A DNA stretch of 60,524 bases from Variovorax sp. KK3 (GTDB lineage Bacteria; Pseudomonadota; Gammaproteobacteria; Burkholderiales; Burkholderiaceae_C): the NCBI RefSeq assembly GCF_001984055.1, contig NZ_LYVO01000041.1:1-60524 (forward strand). Direction: 5' to 3'. Made by a program: the position numbers and the translations under genes. The notes below the pieces were generated by a model, which saw nothing but the letters and a program-made list of their open reading frames with translations, made no database searches and was not told the DNA's origin. Positions 1-9,223 of the stretch are shown piece after piece. The first letter of the stretch is position 1. Each line of letters opens with the position of its first letter.

Positions 1-1
1 C

Positions 2-2869
2 GATGGGCATGCCGACGCGAGTGCGCCCCAGGGCACCGCCGGCACGCTGTTGCTCGACCCGGGCTCCCTGACCGTCGCCGACGTCGGCGGCAGCAGCTTC
101 AATGCGTCCGGCGCCGATTCGGTGGTGGCTGCGGGCACCGTGAACAACGTGTTGCGCCAGGGCACGTCTGTCGTCCTGCAGGCCGACGACAACATCACCG
201 TCGACGCGCAGATCGACGGCCGCGCACAGCCCGGCGGGCTGGCCATCGGCGGGGCCGGCCTGACCATGGATGCCGGCGGTGCCGTCGCGGTCAACAAGTC
301 GATCGTGCTCAACGGCGGCGCGTTCAACGTAGCCCGGAGCGGCAGCTTCACGCAGGCCGGGGGCACCGTCATCGCGACCCTGGGCAGCAGCCCGATCACC
401 ATCGCCTCGGCCGGCAACATCGGGACGCAGGCCTTGCTGACGAGCGGCAGCGTGGCCTTGAGCAGCGCAAACGGAAACATCACGGCCAATCAGGCCCTGG
501 GCGGCAAGGCGAGCGACGGCACGCCGCAGCCGCTCGGCAGCCTGACGCTCTCCGCGGCCAACGGCGTGGTGAATGCCGTGCAGGGCATCCGCACGACCGG
601 CGACGCCACCTTCGGCGCGCGCACCGTGCAGATGGGCGAGGCCTCGGTGGGCGGCACGGTCCGCGTCGCCGCGGGCAGCAACCTCGACCTGCTCGGCGAC
701 GTGCAGGCCGGCGGGTTCGTCGCCGGCGCATCGGGTGCGCCGATCGGCAGCCTGTCGATGTCGTCGACGGGCGGCAAGACACGGCAACTGGATGCGGGCG
801 CCGGTGGCGTCGAGATCGTCGCGTCGTCGGTGGGCGCGCTCGGCACCATCCGTTCGCAGGCCGGCATCGGGCTCAGCGCGACCGGCGGCAACGTCGTCCT
901 GGGCAACCTCGAATCGACCGGCGGCGGTGCGATTCGCGTCGGCAGCGCCAGCGGCATCGAGCTGCCGGCCAATGCCAGCATCCAGAGCTACGGCGGCCAG
1001 GTGGCGCTGACGGCCGGTGGCGGCATTCAGGCGTTCGGCACCATCGCGGCCAACAACCCTGATCCCGCGGCGCCGGCACAAGCCGCCGGCACCGTCACCC
1101 TGGCCGCAGGCGGCGACCTGACGGTGAATCAACTGGTCGCGCGGGGCAGCACAGACCTTTCCAGTACGGCGGGCGCAGTCACCTTGCAGCAGGCGCTCGG
1201 CGGCGACGACGCCGGCAGCCCGCTGCTGGGCAGCCTGCGCATCACCGCGGGCAAGGACGTGACGATCGAGGGCCTGAACCTGGCCGGCGACGCCACGCCG
1301 GGCGCGGATGGACTGCGGGTCGAAGCCGGCACCGCGGGGCAGGGCGGCCGCATCGTCGTCAACGAGCGCATCGGCGTATCGCGCGGCAACCTGCAGTTCG
1401 GGCCCGGCACGCCGACCACTGACGCCACGCGCGCCGCCGTTTTGTCGCAAGGTGTCTACGCGCGCACGGGCAGCCAGGACATCCGCTTCAACGTGCCGGT
1501 GATCGCGGACGGCACGCGCATCAACGACGGCTGGCGCGCCCTGCTGCCGTCGGCCAATCCGGCGTCTCCATTGCCGATCGCGGCCAGCTTGGGCGACCAG
1601 TTGGTCGACATGCTGCTGATTCCGGTGGAGGTGGGCAACGACGCCGCCGCGCGGCTCGTCGCCGCGGGCGGCGGCCTGCGCGTGACCTTCGACCCGAACG
1701 CGGTTCCGAGAGGCCGGGTGGTGACGATTTGCCCGCTGGCGGGCTGCGCAGGAAACGCCGACTATTGGATGGTGCCCAAGGTCGTGATCTCGAACCAGGA
1801 GACGGCAGGGCTCAACGATCCGGGCGTGGTCCGGCTCGACGGCGGCATCGGCCTGGCCGAGCGGGCCGCGGCGGGCGGGCCGGTCGCGAACGCGTCGATC
1901 AAGGTCATCGTGCCGATGTCGGTCGCCGAGAGTGCGATACGGCCGAGCCCCAACCCCGCCTCGACCGTGCTGTACTACCGCCAGTTCGAGTTCGACATCG
2001 CCACCTTCGTCGATGTCAACCTCCTTCCCGGTGTGGAGTTTCCGTACCTCAGCAACGGCGCAGGCCAGCTCAACATCAGTCATCTTTCGCTCGGCTTTCC
2101 GAGCGGCTCGGCCCTCGCGCCTTACGCCGTGCGGCCCGATCCGATGCGTGACCTGCAGTTCTTCAACGGCGTGGCGCAGGTCGAAGAGACCACGGGCTCG
2201 CGCACGCTCATCAGCCCGGGCGACATCGCCTCGATCGCCTATGTCGCCTACCCCGGCCGCATGGGCGACAGCAATACGCAGCTGGTCTTCGACGGCTCGA
2301 CCATCCTGCCGAACGGCACCTACGGCTTCAATTCGAACTCCACGCCGCCGCCCAACTTCACCAACCCGCAGGTCGGGGGCAATGCCGGCGTGAACCTGGC
2401 GGCCCGCATCCTCGCTGCGCTGCCGCCCGCCGCGACGGACGTGGCGAGCGGGCCGGTCGTGCCTGTTCTGCCCGTTCTGCCCGTCACCCCGGTTGCGCCT
2501 GTCGTACCGGGGGTGACGAACCCGCCGGCAGCAGAGGTCGCCGGCGCGACCGCCACCGCCGAAGTGGCGAACACGATCGCCGCGGCATCGACGGCCACCG
2601 AGGTCTTGAGCGGCGAGACCATCGCCAGCGTGGCCGCCATCGAGAGCCGTGCGGGCGAGACGCCGGTCGTCCTTTGCGCCGGCCGGGCGCGCCAGGTGGT
2701 CGGCCGCACGGCCGGCGATGAAGTCGACGTCGGCACCACGACCGCGCTGCGCGGCGCGACCCGATCGGTATTCCAGACGACGTACGCACTGGGCCAGGTG
2801 GCGCCGGCACTCGCGACGGCGGACGGCGGCACCATCGCGGGCACCGGCGGCGCGGACCCCTGCCTGTAG
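2..2869 (+). CDS. Filamentous haemagglutinin-like exoprotein, C-terminal part (5' truncated by window)
   Basis: The reading frame is open from the first bases of the window, so the true start lies upstream; 955 residues are visible. The first half is Gly/Ala/Ser/Val-rich with repeated short beta-strand units such as GTVTLAAGGDLTV and GSVALSSANGNITA. This is the pattern of the right-handed beta-helix of two-partner-secretion (TPS) exoproteins, and GTLLLDPGSLTV near the start is a typical haemagglutinin-repeat phrase. From about residue 475 the helix gives way to a globular region, then a Pro/Val tract (VPVLPVLPVTPVAPVVPG, about residues 818-835) and a C-terminal tail ending ADPCL. By family it would be exported by a TpsB (ShlB/FhaC-like) pore and act at the cell surface, but no TpsB gene is in the window. 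A caspase-like gene follows 8 bases after the stop. Family confidence is good; function and ligand are unknown. Confidence 0.8.
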   Translation, partial: DGHADASAPQGTAGTLLLDPGSLTVADVGGSSFNASGADSVVAAGTVNNVLRQGTSVVLQADDNITVDAQIDGRAQPGGLAIGGAGLTMDAGGAVAVNKSIVLNGGAFNVARSGSFTQAGGTVIATLGSSPITIASAGNIGTQALLTSGSVALSSANGNITANQALGGKASDGTPQPLGSLTLSAANGVVNAVQGIRTTGDATFGARTVQMGEASVGGTVRVAAGSNLDLLGDVQAGGFVAGASGAPIGSLSMSSTGGKTRQLDAGAGGVEIVASSVGALGTIRSQAGIGLSATGGNVVLGNLESTGGGAIRVGSASGIELPANASIQSYGGQVALTAGGGIQAFGTIAANNPDPAAPAQAAGTVTLAAGGDLTVNQLVARGSTDLSSTAGAVTLQQALGGDDAGSPLLGSLRITAGKDVTIEGLNLAGDATPGADGLRVEAGTAGQGGRIVVNERIGVSRGNLQFGPGTPTTDATRAAVLSQGVYARTGSQDIRFNVPVIADGTRINDGWRALLPSANPASPLPIAASLGDQLVDMLLIPVEVGNDAAARLVAAGGGLRVTFDPNAVPRGRVVTICPLAGCAGNADYWMVPKVVISNQETAGLNDPGVVRLDGGIGLAERAAAGGPVANASIKVIVPMSVAESAIRPSPNPASTVLYYRQFEFDIATFVDVNLLPGVEFPYLSNGAGQLNISHLSLGFPSGSALAPYAVRPDPMRDLQFFNGVAQVEETTGSRTLISPGDIASIAYVAYPGRMGDSNTQLVFDGSTILPNGTYGFNSNSTPPPNFTNPQVGGNAGVNLAARILAALPPAATDVASGPVVPVLPVLPVTPVAPVVPGVTNPPAAEVAGATATAEVANTIAAASTATEVLSGETIASVAAIESRAGETPVVLCAGRARQVVGRTAGDEVDVGTTTALRGATRSVFQTTYALGQVAPALATADGGTIAGTGGADPCL

Positions 2870-2877
2870 TCCCATCG

Positions 2878-5811
2878 GTGCCGAAACTCATCGTGCGCGC
2901 ATGGCGGGTGGCGCAAGCGCTCTTCGGAGTGCTGCTGTACGCGCTCGGCATCACGGCAGCGTGCGCAGCCAACGCCGTGCCATCGACGATCCCGCAGTTC
3001 CGCGTCGACTCGGCCATGCACACGGCGGCCATCGGGCAGATACGCGCCGACGCGCCGCGCAACCGCGTGGTCACGCTGGGCAGCGACCGCACCGTCCGCA
3101 TCTGGCAGCTGCCGTCGCTGCGGCTCATCCGTGTCCTGCGGCTGCCGCAGGAAGGCTCGATCGAAGGCCTGCCGTTCGGCCTGGCCATCAGCCCCGACGG
3201 CCGCACCGTGGCCGTGGGCGGCGTGACCGGGCTGGCCTGGTCGAAGACGGCCTCGATCTATCTGTATGACAGCGTCGGCGGCCAGATGATCCGGCGCATC
3301 GACGGCCTCGACGACCGCATCAGCGCGCTCGACTGGTCACCCGACGGGCGCTTCCTTGCCGTCGGCATCGCCGGCAACCACGGCATCCGGGTGCTCGACA
3401 CGTCGACCTGGCGCGTCGTCGCGCGGGACGACCAGTACAACGACTCGGTGAGCTTCCTGCATTTCTCGGCGCAGGGCTGGCTGGCATCGAGCGCGGCCGA
3501 CGGGGCCGTGCGTCTCTACGATGCCGCGCACGCGCTGGTGGCGAGGCAGGCGATCGGTGTCTCGAAGCTGCTCGGCGGCGTGCGCTTTTCGCCCGACGGG
3601 CAGATGCTGGCGCTGGGCATCATCGACAAGCCGCTCGCGCTCTTGCTCAAGGTGCCGTCGCTCGACCTGGCCGCGCTGCGCCAGGTGCCCGATGCCCAGC
3701 AGAAGGGACTGTGCTGCATCGCCTGGGCCCGCGACGGCAGCGCGCTCTTCGTCAACGGCGAGCACCCCGGCAGCGGCGCCACGCCGCTCTACCTGTTCGG
3801 CAACGGCGGCATGGGCACGCCGCAGCGCCTGGCCGTGGGCAACCAGCGCTTCACCAACATGCTGCCGCTGGCCGACGGCGGCATGCTGTTCGCCACCACC
3901 ACGCCGTCGCTGACGCTGCTCGATGCACGCGGCAGCGTGGTCCGCACCGTCGGCACCGTGATCGGCGATTTCCGCGACGGCCAGCAGCAATTGCTGCTGA
4001 GCGCCGACGGACAAGGCATCTCGGTGCCGATGGCGCGCTTCGGCGACAAGCCCCGGACCTTTCTGGTCACCGACCTCGATTTGCCGCCGTTGAATGCGAG
4101 CCTCCTGGCTCCGAAGCGGTCGGACTCGCGATTCAAGCTCGAAGGCATCCCGGCCGGCAGCGGCGACGCCGCGCGGGTCAACGGCAAGGCCATGCAACTC
4201 CACCCGAGCGACCAGGTCAACGCACACGCCATCGCGCACGACGGCGGCGCGGTGTTCGTCGGCACCATCTGGCATCTGCTCAAGCTCGACCGCGCGGGCA
4301 GCGTGATCTGGCGGCAGGACTTCGGCAGCGAGGTGCGTGCCGTCAACGCCAGCGGCAATGGCGCGTGGGTCGTCATCGCACTGGCCGACGGCACCGTGCG
4401 CTGGCTTCGGCAGTCGGACGGGCAGGAGGTGCTCGCGTTCTTCCCGCACAACAACGGCCACGACTGGGTGCTGTGGCGCGCCGACGGCTACTACGCCTCA
4501 TCGGAGGAGGGCGACCAGTTCGTCGGATGGCACGTCAACCGCGGCGTGGACCGCGAGCCCGATTTCTACCGCGCCGTGCAGTTCGAGCGCATCTTCTACC
4601 GGCCCGACCTGCTGCGCAGCGCGCTCGACGATGCACGCAAGTCGCCCATGCGCGGCTCGTCCGAGCTGCAGGCCGACCTGCAACGCCTGGCGCCGGCGCG
4701 GCTCAGCGTGCAGGACGCGACGACGCGCATCAACGCGAAGGGCAGGGTCGAGATCTCGCTCAAGGTCGCGGGCCAGGCCGAGGCCCTGCCCATGCAGCAG
4801 CTGGCGGTGTACCTCAACGACATCCCCGTCACGCCTACCGTGGAGCGTCCGCTGGCGGGCGCGAACCAGAGGCGCTTCGAACGCACGCTCACCATCGAGA
4901 GCGATTCCGCGCAGAACGACGTGCGCGTCGAGGTCGACCATGGCCAGTCGCTGGCGCTGGCGGAAACCTACGTGGAGTTCTCGAACGCGCTGCCCTCGCA
5001 GGCGCCGCGCCGGGGCAAACTCATCGTGGTGGCGATCGGCATCAACGGCTTCGTGAAGATCACGAAAGAGGAAAAGAACCAGCTCGACGACCTCGACTTC
5101 GCGGCGCAGGACGCCGAAGAGGTCGCCAAGATGCTGGAGCGCTCCGGTCGCGGGCTGTTCAGCCAGGTCAAGACCGTGCTGCTCAACGACTTCACGAGCG
5201 TCAAGCCCGACCGCGACGAGATCCGCAAGGCGCTCGCCGCGCTGGAAGAAGCCGGCCCGGACGACACCGTGGTCGTCTTCCTGGCCTCGCACGGCTTCAG
5301 CGATGGCGCGGGCAACTACTACTTCATGACGCGCGACGGCCGCCTCGACGACGTCATGAAGGTGGTGCGCAGCCCCAACAGCGCGGGCAGCGCGCCGTCG
5401 TTGATGGATGGCGGCGAGTTCTTCGATGCACTGCGCAAGACCGCCGGCCGCCGCCTGCTCGTGGTCGACACCTGCCATGCGCGCGGCATCGAAGGCGGCC
5501 TGGACACGCACAGCCTGCGCAAGCGCTCGGCCGCATCGAAGTTCGCGTTCCTGGTCGCGGCCAAGGGCAACGAGAAGTCTCAGGAGTACGAGCCCGGCCG
5601 GCATGGCCTGTTCACCTACGCGCTGCTCGAATCGCTGAAGACCGGCGCGGATGCCAATCGCGACGGCATGGTGACCGTGCAGGAAGCCTTCGACCACCTG
5701 GCACCGATGGTCGAAAGCCTGCGCGCGCGCCGGTCGCGGCAGACGCCTCAGCTCATCGCGCCGGATGTGCTGAAGGTGCAGGCCTTGGCGTCGGTCAAGG
5801 ATGCGCGGTGA
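2878..5811 (+). CDS. Exported WD40-repeat caspase-family (peptidase C14) protein
   Basis: This 977-aa protein uses a GTG start 8 bases after the preceding stop. Residues 1-32 look like a Sec signal peptide or anchor: basic KLIVRAWR, then a hydrophobic stretch, then ACAAN. Residues about 40-540 contain WD40-type units (GSDRTVRIWQL, SPDGRTVAVGG, SPDGRFLAVGI, SAADGAVRLYD, ADGTVRWLRQ). They end in the segment with WVLWRADGYYAS and FVGWHVNRG that commonly links propeller and protease in bacterial WD40-caspase proteins. A beta-rich linker follows, and a caspase-like domain starts near residue 712 (KLIVVAIGINGF, DLDFAAQDAEEVAKML). The catalytic dyad is visible as His805 in LASHGF and Cys866 in VDTCHA, so the peptidase is probably active. 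Family members cleave after basic or acidic residues; the target here is unknown. The gene probably forms an operon with the exoprotein gene and converges on the injection-system operon. Confidence 0.85.
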   Translation: MPKLIVRAWRVAQALFGVLLYALGITAACAANAVPSTIPQFRVDSAMHTAAIGQIRADAPRNRVVTLGSDRTVRIWQLPSLRLIRVLRLPQEGSIEGLPFGLAISPDGRTVAVGGVTGLAWSKTASIYLYDSVGGQMIRRIDGLDDRISALDWSPDGRFLAVGIAGNHGIRVLDTSTWRVVARDDQYNDSVSFLHFSAQGWLASSAADGAVRLYDAAHALVARQAIGVSKLLGGVRFSPDGQMLALGIIDKPLALLLKVPSLDLAALRQVPDAQQKGLCCIAWARDGSALFVNGEHPGSGATPLYLFGNGGMGTPQRLAVGNQRFTNMLPLADGGMLFATTTPSLTLLDARGSVVRTVGTVIGDFRDGQQQLLLSADGQGISVPMARFGDKPRTFLVTDLDLPPLNASLLAPKRSDSRFKLEGIPAGSGDAARVNGKAMQLHPSDQVNAHAIAHDGGAVFVGTIWHLLKLDRAGSVIWRQDFGSEVRAVNASGNGAWVVIALADGTVRWLRQSDGQEVLAFFPHNNGHDWVLWRADGYYASSEEGDQFVGWHVNRGVDREPDFYRAVQFERIFYRPDLLRSALDDARKSPMRGSSELQADLQRLAPARLSVQDATTRINAKGRVEISLKVAGQAEALPMQQLAVYLNDIPVTPTVERPLAGANQRRFERTLTIESDSAQNDVRVEVDHGQSLALAETYVEFSNALPSQAPRRGKLIVVAIGINGFVKITKEEKNQLDDLDFAAQDAEEVAKMLERSGRGLFSQVKTVLLNDFTSVKPDRDEIRKALAALEEAGPDDTVVVFLASHGFSDGAGNYYFMTRDGRLDDVMKVVRSPNSAGSAPSLMDGGEFFDALRKTAGRRLLVVDTCHARGIEGGLDTHSLRKRSAASKFAFLVAAKGNEKSQEYEPGRHGLFTYALLESLKTGADANRDGMVTVQEAFDHLAPMVESLRARRSRQTPQLIAPDVLKVQALASVKDAR

Positions 5812-5817
5812 GCGGCG

Positions 5818-6453
5818 TCAGGCTGACGCTGTGGCCGTGGCAGGAACAGGCGCAGCCACCGCAGGCGCCGATATCTCGACCGGCTTTTCGAATCGATAGT
5901 GCGCCTTGATCTTGAGCTCGCGCTTGAAGGCCTTGATCTCCTGATCCGCACACTTGAGGCTGATGCTTCCCGCAGGATTGCCCGACTTCAATTGCGCGAG
6001 GCGGCCGTCCATCCATTCGAGTTCCACGGCGTCGAAGTTCAGTTTCAGCTCGATCGCGAGCTTGACGCTGCACCAGTCGACGCCGGAGACCTTGAGCACG
6101 AGCCGAGGCTCAAGCTTGGCCTCCACCTCATGCTTCAGCAGCTTGACGGCCTTCGCCACGGCCGGTGGGCCCTTGCTGGCCTTGACGGCCTCCCGAACCT
6201 CGCGGACCTGGACCCAGGCCTTGGCCAGCAGAGAAAACGGATCGGGCGTCAGGGCCTTCTCGAGCTCGGCGTTCAGGTCCGCAACGGCCCATTCGGACAA
6301 CTTCTTCTTGAGAAAGCTGGCGCCTTCCGCATCGATGCCGCCCACGCTCAAAGACGCCCGCTCGCGCAACTCCTGCATGCCATCCGGATTGCTGTAGACG
6401 GCAAGCAGTTGGTAGAGCGACTCTTCCTTCTGCAATTCAACGCTGCTGCTCAT
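5818..6453 (-). CDS. Uncharacterised 211-aa protein, last gene of the injection-system operon
   Basis: I do not recognise a family. The start at MSSSVELQKEES is preceded by a clear CAGGAG ribosome site 8 bases away, and the gene overlaps the 3' end of the PASTA gene by 17 bases, so the two are probably translated together. There is no signal peptide or membrane segment. The first 110 residues look helical and charged; the middle has two short beta-like stretches (RLVLKVSGVDWCSVKLAIEL and AVELEWMDGRLAQL); the tail is Ala/Pro/Thr-rich (APAVAAPVPATATASA). A cytoplasmic partner of the PASTA membrane protein is one reading, based only on translational coupling. Its 3' end lies 6 bases from the end of the convergent caspase gene, with no room for a classical terminator. 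Confidence 0.7.
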   Translation of the reverse strand: MSSSVELQKEESLYQLLAVYSNPDGMQELRERASLSVGGIDAEGASFLKKKLSEWAVADLNAELEKALTPDPFSLLAKAWVQVREVREAVKASKGPPAVAKAVKLLKHEVEAKLEPRLVLKVSGVDWCSVKLAIELKLNFDAVELEWMDGRLAQLKSGNPAGSISLKCADQEIKAFKRELKIKAHYRFEKPVEISAPAVAAPVPATATASA

Positions 6454-8524
6454 CGATAACTCCTGATAGATCCTGCAAGCCGCGCACGCAGACCCGTGGC
6501 TCGTCGGGTGCGAGGCACCACGCCAGCCGAGGCCCGTGCGGTCCGTGCCAATCTGCGCCATCGGCGAAGCGCACGCTGATGGACGGGTTGGTGTCGGGAG
6601 CGATGCGCAGTGTCACCACGGGAGCCACCGGCTTCGGTGGCGCCGGCCCAGGTGGAACCGGATCGGGAAAGACCAGGCGATACACCTTGCGGCCAGTCCA
6701 GCCGAGGCCGCCCGTCGCAGACAGGGTAAAGGCCAGCAGCGATGGCATCGACCACCACGGCGGGACCGCCTTCAGCACGACCACCGTGTTCTCCTCGACA
6801 GGCATCGCCACCGATGGCTCCTCCATCACGATCGGCTCGCCGAGCACGAGGGGCAGGGGGCTCTTCACCTCGCATCGAATGGCCACGCCGGCCTGCCGGC
6901 CCGCATCCCGGGCTTCGCTGCACGTCTTGCGTTCCATCGGCGGCAAGGCCTTGATCATGCGCACGGTCGTCAGCGAGACGGCTGTGCGTTCCGGCACGAA
7001 GGTGTCGGGCGCAGGCTGCTGTTCGCGAACCTGGCGGTCATCCTGGTTGTCGTTGCGGTCCGGCTTGCCGTTCAGGCCGCTACCGCCGAGCCGGGTGTTC
7101 GCTTCCGGCAGCCACAGGCCCACGACGTGCGGCACCCGCACTTCGACATGCGTCGTGAGTTCGACCACGGTGGACGCCAGCACTCGCGCGTCCGGCGCAG
7201 GCGACTGCGTGTCGACCTTGCGTGCGCCGACGCGGTCGGTGTGGTCCGCGCGGACATCGAATCCGCGCCCACGCAGGCGGTCTTGCGCAGCCGACAGCGC
7301 CAGGCCTTCGACCTTGGGCACCGCCATGTAGAGGTCGGTCGCCAGCGCCACCTCGCTGCCGGGCGCGGCCTCGGCCGTCCATCCCGGGTGCTGCGACTTC
7401 ACCTGCCTGTCGCCGTCGGTGGCGTCGGGTCGACCGACCAACGGGATGTTGCCGAGCGCGGTCAGCGCGTCGACCAGGCGCATGCCGACAACGTTCGGAA
7501 CGGGCACTGGCTGCGCGGAAGCCGCCTGCAGTTGTCGGGGCGTGGGGACGATCGAACCTGCCGGCGGCGTCTGTTCGAACACGCGGTGCAGCGGCTGGCC
7601 AGCCCCGGCCAACCGGGGTTCGCATCGGAGATCGTCGAAGCCGGCCTCGCGCGCCACCTCGCGAGCCCGCTCGCAGTCGAGGCCCAGCAGGGTCGGAACA
7701 CGAAGCACCAGCGTCAGTGCGACTTCGGTCCCGGGAGGCACCGGTGTGCCGGGCGCCACCGACTGGGCCGCGACCTGCCGACCTCGGACATCGGCCGATC
7801 CTTGCAAGCGGGCCGTCAAGCCCTTGCCGCGCAGCGACCTGTCGGCCTCGGTCGCGGTGAGTCCGCGCACGTCGGGAACGATGGCCTGCGGGGGTGGGGC
7901 GACCGTCGTCGCCTCGATCCACGCGCGGTATTGCAAGCCGGAGGAAAGCACCACGGGCGTCCCAGGATCCGGTGATTGCCGGTTGATCGTGCCAGCCGGC
8001 ACCTTGCCTGAAGAACCGCCCTTGCCGCAGACGAGTTGGGCATGCAACAGCTGGGCGATCCTGCTTTGCGCATCGCCGCACGCCATGCCGACCAGGTTGG
8101 GCATGGGCCGAACTGCTTCCGCAGCGCCACCAGGCCCAGCTCCAGCCGCCCCGGGCGGTTGCGGTGGCACAGGCACCCCGCTGTGATAGAGCTTCACGAC
8201 AGGTCGCGCGATCGAAGGCACCGCGGTGCCGGCTGCTGGCGACATGCGTCGGACCATGCGGCGGCCGCCTGCGGGACTCAAGGCTTGGGGCTCGCTCGCG
8301 AAGCCCTCTTTCTGCAGCAGCTGCTGTGCCTGGCCCAACTCCATGCCCATGACCGACGGAACCGGGACTTGCGCGAGCTGTGCCTTCTGCGCCGCGAAGT
8401 TCGGCTTTACGGGCGCTGCATGCGCCGCCGCGGGAACCTGCGCCCAGCAAGCGCCGAATGCCCCGGCGCAAAGCAGCGCCGCTTGCGCGATGTGCTTCGA
8501 GACCATGGCGATCCAGCGGGACAT
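6437..8524 (-). CDS. Multi-PASTA-domain membrane protein
   Basis: This 695-aa protein starts at MSRWIAMVSK, chosen because GGAGGAGG sits 6 bases upstream. Residues 1-36 form a signal peptide (ALLCAGAFGACWA, then AAAHA). Seven recognisable PASTA-like modules follow, each opening with a VP-x-VxG motif and an amphipathic helix: VPSVMGMELGQAQ, MPNLVGMACGDAQ, VPDVRGLTATEAD, VPTLLGLDCERAR, VPNVVGMRLVDAL, VPKVEGLALSAAQ and VPHVVGLWLPEAN. A degenerate eighth may follow. Near residue 605 a hydrophobic segment (LLAFTLSATGGLGW) is followed by basic residues and a Pro-rich linker, then a C-terminal module of about 60 residues with two Cys. PASTA modules bind peptidoglycan or muropeptides in Gram-positive Ser/Thr kinases and PBPs; no kinase or transpeptidase domain is present here. 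As the penultimate gene of the operon it might anchor or sense the cell wall for assembly or release, which is inference. Confidence 0.75.
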   Translation of the reverse strand: MSRWIAMVSKHIAQAALLCAGAFGACWAQVPAAAHAAPVKPNFAAQKAQLAQVPVPSVMGMELGQAQQLLQKEGFASEPQALSPAGGRRMVRRMSPAAGTAVPSIARPVVKLYHSGVPVPPQPPGAAGAGPGGAAEAVRPMPNLVGMACGDAQSRIAQLLHAQLVCGKGGSSGKVPAGTINRQSPDPGTPVVLSSGLQYRAWIEATTVAPPPQAIVPDVRGLTATEADRSLRGKGLTARLQGSADVRGRQVAAQSVAPGTPVPPGTEVALTLVLRVPTLLGLDCERAREVAREAGFDDLRCEPRLAGAGQPLHRVFEQTPPAGSIVPTPRQLQAASAQPVPVPNVVGMRLVDALTALGNIPLVGRPDATDGDRQVKSQHPGWTAEAAPGSEVALATDLYMAVPKVEGLALSAAQDRLRGRGFDVRADHTDRVGARKVDTQSPAPDARVLASTVVELTTHVEVRVPHVVGLWLPEANTRLGGSGLNGKPDRNDNQDDRQVREQQPAPDTFVPERTAVSLTTVRMIKALPPMERKTCSEARDAGRQAGVAIRCEVKSPLPLVLGEPIVMEEPSVAMPVEENTVVVLKAVPPWWSMPSLLAFTLSATGGLGWTGRKVYRLVFPDPVPPGPAPPKPVAPVVTLRIAPDTNPSISVRFADGADWHGPHGPRLAWCLAPDEPRVCVRGLQDLSGVIDEQQR

Positions 8525-8717
8525 GGCGTACCTCCTCCAGCTCGGCACGAGCGCCGCATGCAACCGCGCATGGACGCCTGTGGGAGCTGAATGGTCTCAA
8601 TGCACGGGAGGGCCGTCCATCTGCTGTTCGGCGCATCGCGACCGTCGTGACGACATAGGCGAAAGCGTCGACTGGCCGGAAGGCCAGGCCGTCGTGCCGG
8701 GTCGCGCTACAAGCCCG

Positions 8718-9209
8718 TCAGGGCGCGGGCTGCGCCTGGATGTCGAAGAGCAGCAGGAACAGCGCCGTCTTGCCGCCGGGCGCGCGGTAGAGGCTCTGGG
8801 CGTCGAGCAGCCGGGCAGCGATGGATGCCATCGACCAGGCCATGCCCTCGTCGCAGGGTTGCACCGGCGCCTGGAGAAAGGGCAGGCCTTCCTTGACACC
8901 GAAGGCCTTGACCTCGCCCATGCGCGACTGCACGTCGGCGGGCAGCGAGGGGTTGTCCCAAGGCCACAACCACGAACCCGATTCGGACGACCAGCTTCCA
9001 GCGACCTGGATGCGCGCATGGATTCGGTCGATCTGGTGCGCGTCCTGGAAGCGCATGCTCGCCGTCGGCAGGTCGATGTGGAAGTGCTTGAAGGTGCCAA
9101 GGCCGAAGCTGTCTCGCGCCTTTTGCATGCGGTCTTGCGCGAGCTGGCGCGATTCGGAAAGGTACGCTTCGAATTGGTCGGTGTTCGTGATGTGCCTCCG
9201 TGAATGCAC
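8718..9209 (-). CDS. DUF6882-like protein
   Basis: This 163-aa protein starts 14 bases after the stop of the DUF4157 gene. It carries the pattern I associate with DUF6882: an N-terminal helix with Glu/Ser/Arg, a beta strand HFHIDLPTASMRF, then GSWSSESGSWLWPWDNPSLP and a hydrophobic helix near LFLLLFDIQ. The Trp-rich SWLWPWDNPSLP segment is the most diagnostic. There is no signal peptide. No biochemical role is known for the family. Its position directly behind the toxin-like DUF4157 gene allows an immunity or chaperone role, but that rests on gene order alone. An internal GGAGG four codons in has no good start codon downstream, so the ATG at MHSRRHITNTDQ was kept. Confidence 0.6.
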   Translation of the reverse strand: MHSRRHITNTDQFEAYLSESRQLAQDRMQKARDSFGLGTFKHFHIDLPTASMRFQDAHQIDRIHARIQVAGSWSSESGSWLWPWDNPSLPADVQSRMGEVKAFGVKEGLPFLQAPVQPCDEGMAWSMASIAARLLDAQSLYRAPGGKTALFLLLFDIQAQPAP

Positions 9210-9223
9210 GCGCTGCAGCAGCC

